This document shows positions 12,884-15,891 of a stretch of 15,891 nucleotides of DNA, piece after piece (position 1 is the first letter of the stretch; each line of letters starts with the position of its first letter). Made by a program: the position numbers and the translations under genes. The notes below the pieces were generated by a model that was not told the origin of the DNA, searched no databases, and worked only from the letters and a program-made list of their open reading frames with translations. This DNA comes from Parolsenella sp963639715. GTDB taxonomy: Bacteria > Actinomycetota > Coriobacteriia > Coriobacteriales > Atopobiaceae. The DNA is taken from contig CAVHWW010000079.1 in assembly GCA_963639715.1 (NCBI GenBank), positions 1 to 15,891 on the forward strand, given 5' to 3'.

Positions 12884-13513
12884 CTACCTGCTGCCGGGCT
12901 TGCCGGCGCCGTTGATGTGGTCGCGGGCGTAGATGACGCCCTTCTCGAGGCAGAGCTCCACGGCGTCGGCGGCGTCGATGCCGGCGCGACGGACGTCCTC
13001 CATCTCGGAGGTGCGGTACTCCTTGAGCACCCAGTCCACCACGGGCATGCGCCCCGGAGGCATGCCGATGCCCACACGGATGCGCGAGAAGTTCTTGCTG
13101 CCGAGCTTGTTGATAATGGACTTGAGGCCGTTGTGGCCAGCGTGGCCACCGGCGAACTTCACGCGGACCTCGCCCGGCTCGATGTCGAGCTCGTCGTGGA
13201 TGACGAGGACTTCCTCGGGCTCAATGCCGTACTCAGCGCAGAGCTTGGAGATGGGGCCGCCGCTCGTGTTCATGTAGCTTTGCGGCTTGGCAAGCACCAC
13301 CTCGCGAACGCCCTCCTGACCGCGGGCGCGCACGACGGCCACCTCAGCGCCGCACTGGCTCTTCCAGTAGCCGGCGCCCATGCGCTCGCCAAGCTCGTCG
13401 ATGGCCCTGAAGCCGGCGTTGTGGCGCGTGTTGGCGTACTCCTCGCCAGGGTTGCCCAAGCCTGCTACCAGGCGAATCTCACTCGGTTGTGCCTGCGGCT
13501 GTGCCTTGGCCAT
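12884..13513 (-). CDS. pth: Peptidyl-tRNA hydrolase
   Basis: This 209-residue cytoplasmic enzyme cleaves peptidyl-tRNA released from stalled ribosomes and recycles the tRNA. All bacterial Pth motifs are present: GLGNPGEEYANTRHNAGF (residues 18-35, with Asn21 and catalytic His31), KPQSYMNTSG (76-85, Asn82), HDELD (106-110, Asp107 and Asp110), GGHAGHNGLKS (122-132, Asn128) and RIRVGIG (144-150). Length is normal apart from an N-terminal addition of about 12 residues (AKAQPQAQPSE). The ATG at 13513 follows AGGAG five bases away. glmU, prs and pth occur in this order in many Gram-positive bacteria; here 313 non-coding bases separate pth from prs, so pth may have its own promoter. Confidence 0.96.
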   Translation of the reverse strand: MAKAQPQAQPSEIRLVAGLGNPGEEYANTRHNAGFRAIDELGERMGAGYWKSQCGAEVAVVRARGQEGVREVVLAKPQSYMNTSGGPISKLCAEYGIEPEEVLVIHDELDIEPGEVRVKFAGGHAGHNGLKSIINKLGSKNFSRIRVGIGMPPGRMPVVDWVLKEYRTSEMEDVRRAGIDAADAVELCLEKGVIYARDHINGAGKPGSR

Positions 13514-13720
13514 GGTGCTCCTTACAAAGTGTTGAATTGCGTGCGGGGTATGCGCGGTGACGGGGGCGTCGGTTTGCTTGCGGGCCGGAAGGATGCCCAG
13601 TCGGCGCTATTCTCCGTTGCCTCGTTCGCGCGCGTGCCAGCTGCTAGTGAAGAACGTAAACACGTGGGGCGCCGTTCCCCTTGTCCCAAGTACGAGGCTG
13701 CCGCCAGCGGGCCCAAAGTC
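13514..13720. other. Non-coding part of the prs-pth gap
   Basis: No gene is supported here. A GGGGCGCCGTTCCCC hairpin (about 13666-13680) is followed on the minus strand by ACGTGTTTACGTTCTT, a poor terminator-like signal. No clear pth promoter was found. Confidence 0.4.
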
Positions 13721-13810
13721 AGCGAGAGCCCCCAGATTGCCCGAAAGCCCGAGGACGCGTACATCAGGTACGCGACGGAGGCTTGCAGGAGCAAGGTGGG
13801 GGCTCTCGCT
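13721..13810. ncRNA. 90-base extended hairpin, candidate structured RNA or small mobile repeat
   Basis: The outer arms AGCGAGAGCCCCCA (13721-13734) and TGGGGGCTCTCGCT (13797-13810) are perfect 14-bp complements. Inside, further arms pair in nested order: TTGC with GCAA, AAGCC with GGCTT, and CGCGTAC with GTACGCG around the loop ATCAG. This gives about 30 paired positions broken by short purine-rich internal loops. It starts 16 bases after the prs stop. No good T-tract follows on either strand, so it is not an ordinary terminator. It could be an RNA element or processing site, or a small inverted-repeat transposable remnant. Confidence 0.55.
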
Positions 13811-13826
13811 CGTTCGTAGCGTCGGC

Positions 13827-14819
13827 TTAGAGGTTGAAGCGGCCGCCAACCATGCCGGAGACGCTCGTCTCGGTGAAGACGTGGTAGATGCACTCGGCAA
13901 TCTCGTTGGCAACGCTGATGGTGTTGACCTTGCCCTTGAGGTTCTCCTCGGGCTGGGGCACGGAGTCGGTGACGACGCACTCCACGATGGGGGCGTCCTC
14001 GAGGCGCTCGATGGCCGGGCCGGAGAAGATGCCGTGGGTGGCGCAGACGTAGATGTCACCGGCGCCCAGGTTCTTGAGCTCCCTGATGGCAGCGCAGAGG
14101 GTGCCTGCGGTATCGATCATGTCGTCGTTGATGATGCAGGTCTTGTCCTTGATGTCACCGATGATGCCCATGACCTCGGCGGCGTTGTGGCGCGGACGAC
14201 CCTTGTGGGCGATGGCGAGGCTGCAGCCGAGCATGTCGGAGAGCTTCTTGCAGGCCTTGGCGCGTCCCACATCGGGGGAGACGACGACGGTGCTGTCCCA
14301 ATCGAAGTTCTTGTTCTTGAAGTACTGGCCAAAGAGCGGCAGCGCGGTGAGGTGGTTCACCGGGATGTCGAAGAAGCCCTCGATCTGGCCCTGGTGGAGG
14401 TCGAGCGTGACGACGCGGTCGACACCGGCGGTCTCGAGCAGGTTGGCGACGAGACGAGCGGTGATGGGCTCACGCGGGCCGGCCTTGCGGTCCTGGCGGG
14501 CGTAGGCGTAGTGCGGGATGACCGCGGTGACCGAACGGGCGGAGGCGCGGTGCGCGGCATCAGCCACGATGAGGGTCTCCATCATGAGGTCGTTGACGTT
14601 CTTGCCAACGATGGACTGGACGAAGAACACGTCACAGCCACGGACGGTCTCGTCAAAGCGCGCGTAAATCTCGCCGTTGGCGAACTGCTCGAGAACGAGG
14701 CCGTCAACCTCGACTCCCAGGATCTTCGCCACGTCAGAGGCGAGCTTGGGGTTGCTCGAGCCCGAGTAAATCCTCAGGCGCTTCTTGATGGTGACGAGTT
14801 GATCGAGGTCTTCGTACAT
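13827..14819 (-). CDS. prs: Ribose-phosphate pyrophosphokinase (PRPP synthetase)
   Basis: This 330-residue cytoplasmic enzyme transfers pyrophosphate from ATP to ribose 5-phosphate to make PRPP for purine, pyrimidine, NAD, His and Trp synthesis. Visible motifs are FANGEIYARFDETVRG (residues 46-61), RQDRKAGPREPITARL (108-123), LDLHQGQIEGFF (139-150), SPDVGRAK (181-188), the flexible-loop KGRPRHN (206-212) and the PRPP-binding loop CIINDDMIDTAGTL (228-241). I chose the ATG at 14819 (MYEDLDQL), with AAAGGGCGG upstream; an in-frame ATG 28 codons earlier lies next to the glmU terminator and has no site. The glmU terminator lies between the two genes, so prs probably has its own promoter in 14820-14901, though I cannot place it. 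Xpt in this window uses its product. Confidence 0.96.
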   Translation of the reverse strand: MYEDLDQLVTIKKRLRIYSGSSNPKLASDVAKILGVEVDGLVLEQFANGEIYARFDETVRGCDVFFVQSIVGKNVNDLMMETLIVADAAHRASARSVTAVIPHYAYARQDRKAGPREPITARLVANLLETAGVDRVVTLDLHQGQIEGFFDIPVNHLTALPLFGQYFKNKNFDWDSTVVVSPDVGRAKACKKLSDMLGCSLAIAHKGRPRHNAAEVMGIIGDIKDKTCIINDDMIDTAGTLCAAIRELKNLGAGDIYVCATHGIFSGPAIERLEDAPIVECVVTDSVPQPEENLKGKVNTISVANEIAECIYHVFTETSVSGMVGGRFNL

Positions 14820-14901
14820 CTGGGTGCCGCCCTTTCTATACGAGTAACTAATGGCGCAGGCCAGCGAGGGGGCGCCGGCGCAGCGGTCATATGGTACGCC
14901 C

Positions 14902-14937
14902 AAAAAGCCGCCGTAGACGTGACATCTACGGCGGCTT
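14902..14937 (-). terminator. Rho-independent terminator of glmU
   Basis: Perfect 13-base arms AAGCCGCCGTAGA (14905-14917) and TCTACGGCGGCTT (14925-14937) with a seven-base loop run on the minus strand into TTTTTGGG. It starts six bases past the glmU stop codon. Confidence 0.9.
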
Positions 14938-14942
14938 CAAAA

Positions 14943-15891
14943 CTACTTCTTGGAGACGAGCGACTCGCGGAACTTCGGGGCCCATCCCTCGATCACGGTC
15001 TGACGGGCGCGGCCGATGCCGAGGGCGTCGGCGGGCACCGGCTCGGTGATGACCGAACCCGCGGCCACAAGGGCGCCGTCGCCAATCTCGGCGGGCGCCA
15101 CCATCATGGTGTCGGAGCCCACGAAGACGTCGTCGCCGATGACGGTCTTGTGCTTGTTTACGCCATCATAGTTGCAGGTAATGGAGCCGGCGCCAACGTT
15201 GACGCCGCGGCCCATGGTGGTGTCGCCGATGTAGGAGAGGTGCGGGACCTTGGAGCCCTCGCCGATCGTGGACTTCTTGATCTCTACGTGGGTGCCGGCC
15301 TTGGAACCGTTGAGCATGTGGGTGCCGGGGCGCAGGTAGGCGCGCGGGCCACAATCCACGCAGTTCTCGAGCGTGACGTCGATGGCGATGGTCTCGTCGA
15401 TGACGCAGCCGTCGCCGGCGACCGTGTTGGTGAGGCGGGAGTTGGGGCCGAGCTGGCAGCTTTCGCCCACGTGCGTGTTGCCGATGAGGTGGGTCTGCGG
15501 CCAAACGACGGTGTCGCGGCCGATGGTGGCGTCGGGGCCGATCCAGGCCTGAGCCGGGTCGATGAAGGTGACGCCCTCGGCCATCCAGTGCTCGTTGATG
15601 CGGTCGCGGGCGATGCAGGTGAGCTCGGCGAGCTGCGCGCGGGAGTTCACGCCCAGGCCGTCGCGATAGTCGGCAGCGTGGAAGATGGTCACGTTCTGGC
15701 CGGCGGCCTTGAGAATCTCGACCATGTCGGGCAGGTAGTACTCGTGCTGGGCGTTCTCGCAGGTAATGTCACCAATGTGGGCGGAGAGCTGGGCACCGTC
15801 AAAGGCGTAGCAGCCGGCGTTGCACTCCAGCAGGGTCTCGGACTGCTCGGGCGTGCAGTCCTTCTGCTCGATGATGCGCTCGATGGAGCCG
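14943..15891 (-). CDS. glmU: GlmU, bifunctional UDP-GlcNAc synthesis enzyme, C-terminal part
   Basis: The last 315 codons are present and the N-terminus lies beyond the right edge. The frame stays open from 15890 to the stop at 14943; the ATG at 15725 is internal, because the upstream translation is clearly GlmU. GlmU acetylates glucosamine 1-phosphate and uridylates GlcNAc-1-phosphate, giving UDP-GlcNAc for peptidoglycan. The visible end of the uridyltransferase domain has IIEQKDCTPEQ, NAGCYAFD and NAQHEYYLPDMVEIL. After a linker, hexapeptide repeats form the left-handed beta-helix acetyltransferase domain (from about FIDPAQAWIGPDATIG onward), with MGRGVNVGAGSITCNYDGVNKHKTVIGDD as the conserved active-site and acetyl-CoA region. 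The protein ends ESLVSKK. It is cytoplasmic. Confidence 0.95.
   Translation of the reverse strand, partial: GSIERIIEQKDCTPEQSETLLECNAGCYAFDGAQLSAHIGDITCENAQHEYYLPDMVEILKAAGQNVTIFHAADYRDGLGVNSRAQLAELTCIARDRINEHWMAEGVTFIDPAQAWIGPDATIGRDTVVWPQTHLIGNTHVGESCQLGPNSRLTNTVAGDGCVIDETIAIDVTLENCVDCGPRAYLRPGTHMLNGSKAGTHVEIKKSTIGEGSKVPHLSYIGDTTMGRGVNVGAGSITCNYDGVNKHKTVIGDDVFVGSDTMMVAPAEIGDGALVAAGSVITEPVPADALGIGRARQTVIEGWAPKFRESLVSKK

Noticed and set aside
12596..13819. 407-residue plus-strand open frame across pth and its flanks
   Set aside because: Antisense of pth and continuing through non-coding DNA; no ribosome binding site or domain.
15566..15725. ATG at 15725 as the start of the GlmU-like gene
   Set aside because: The frame stays open to the window edge and the upstream translation carries GlmU signatures (EQKDCTPEQ, NAGCYAFD, EYYLPD), so this Met is internal.
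1..15891. tRNA genes, CRISPR arrays or insertion sequences
   Set aside because: No T-loop plus acceptor pairing, no regularly spaced repeats and no transposase frame were found on either strand.

Overview
The window looks like chromosomal DNA from a high-GC Gram-positive gut actinobacterium of the Coriobacteriia (Collinsella-like). I base this on GC-rich coding sequence, AGGAG-type ribosome binding sites, the gene order glmU-prs-pth, an NfnAB-type ferredoxin:NADP oxidoreductase and the style of the small membrane proteins. The taxonomic call is inference. No tRNA, rRNA, CRISPR array, insertion sequence or phage gene was seen. Every convincing gene lies on the minus strand except one FKBP-type prolyl isomerase.

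Layout from low to high coordinates: the start of a membrane protein cut by the left edge; a four-helix small membrane protein; the plus-strand SlyD-like isomerase; a gap of about 430 bases with strong hairpins; a Zn/Cd/Pb-exporting P-type ATPase; a free-standing HMA metal-binding protein; an ArsR/SmtB metal sensor; dCMP deaminase; a YgjP-like zinc metallopeptidase; xanthine phosphoribosyltransferase; a three-gene set (membrane protein with a probable FxLYD domain, Xre-like DNA-binding protein, membrane-anchored Ser/Thr kinase); nfnA-nfnB; peptidyl-tRNA hydrolase; PRPP synthetase; and the C-terminal two thirds of GlmU cut by the right edge.

The metal-resistance block is the best resolved. The sensor carries a complete SmtB-type alpha-5 metal site. 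Three similar 22-bp inverted repeats (ATATGAGC-N4-GCTCATAT type) lie in front of the HMA gene (two copies) and the ATPase gene (one copy). The first copy fills the space between a near-consensus -35 (TTGACA) and -10 (TATACT). A textbook terminator separates the HMA gene from the ATPase gene, so the chaperone-like domain and the pump appear to be separate but co-regulated units.

The other points of interest are intergenic. A 90-base extended hairpin with nested perfect stems lies between prs and pth. Two near-identical 18-bp repeats sit 63 bp apart upstream of nfnAB. A palindrome overlaps the predicted start of xpt transcription, and a 14-bp perfect inverted repeat lies inside the first codons of the metallopeptidase gene. 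The housekeeping genes form an understandable set: Prs makes PRPP that Xpt consumes, dCMP deaminase feeds dUMP to thymidylate synthesis, GlmU supplies UDP-GlcNAc, and NfnAB exchanges electrons among ferredoxin, NADH and NADPH.
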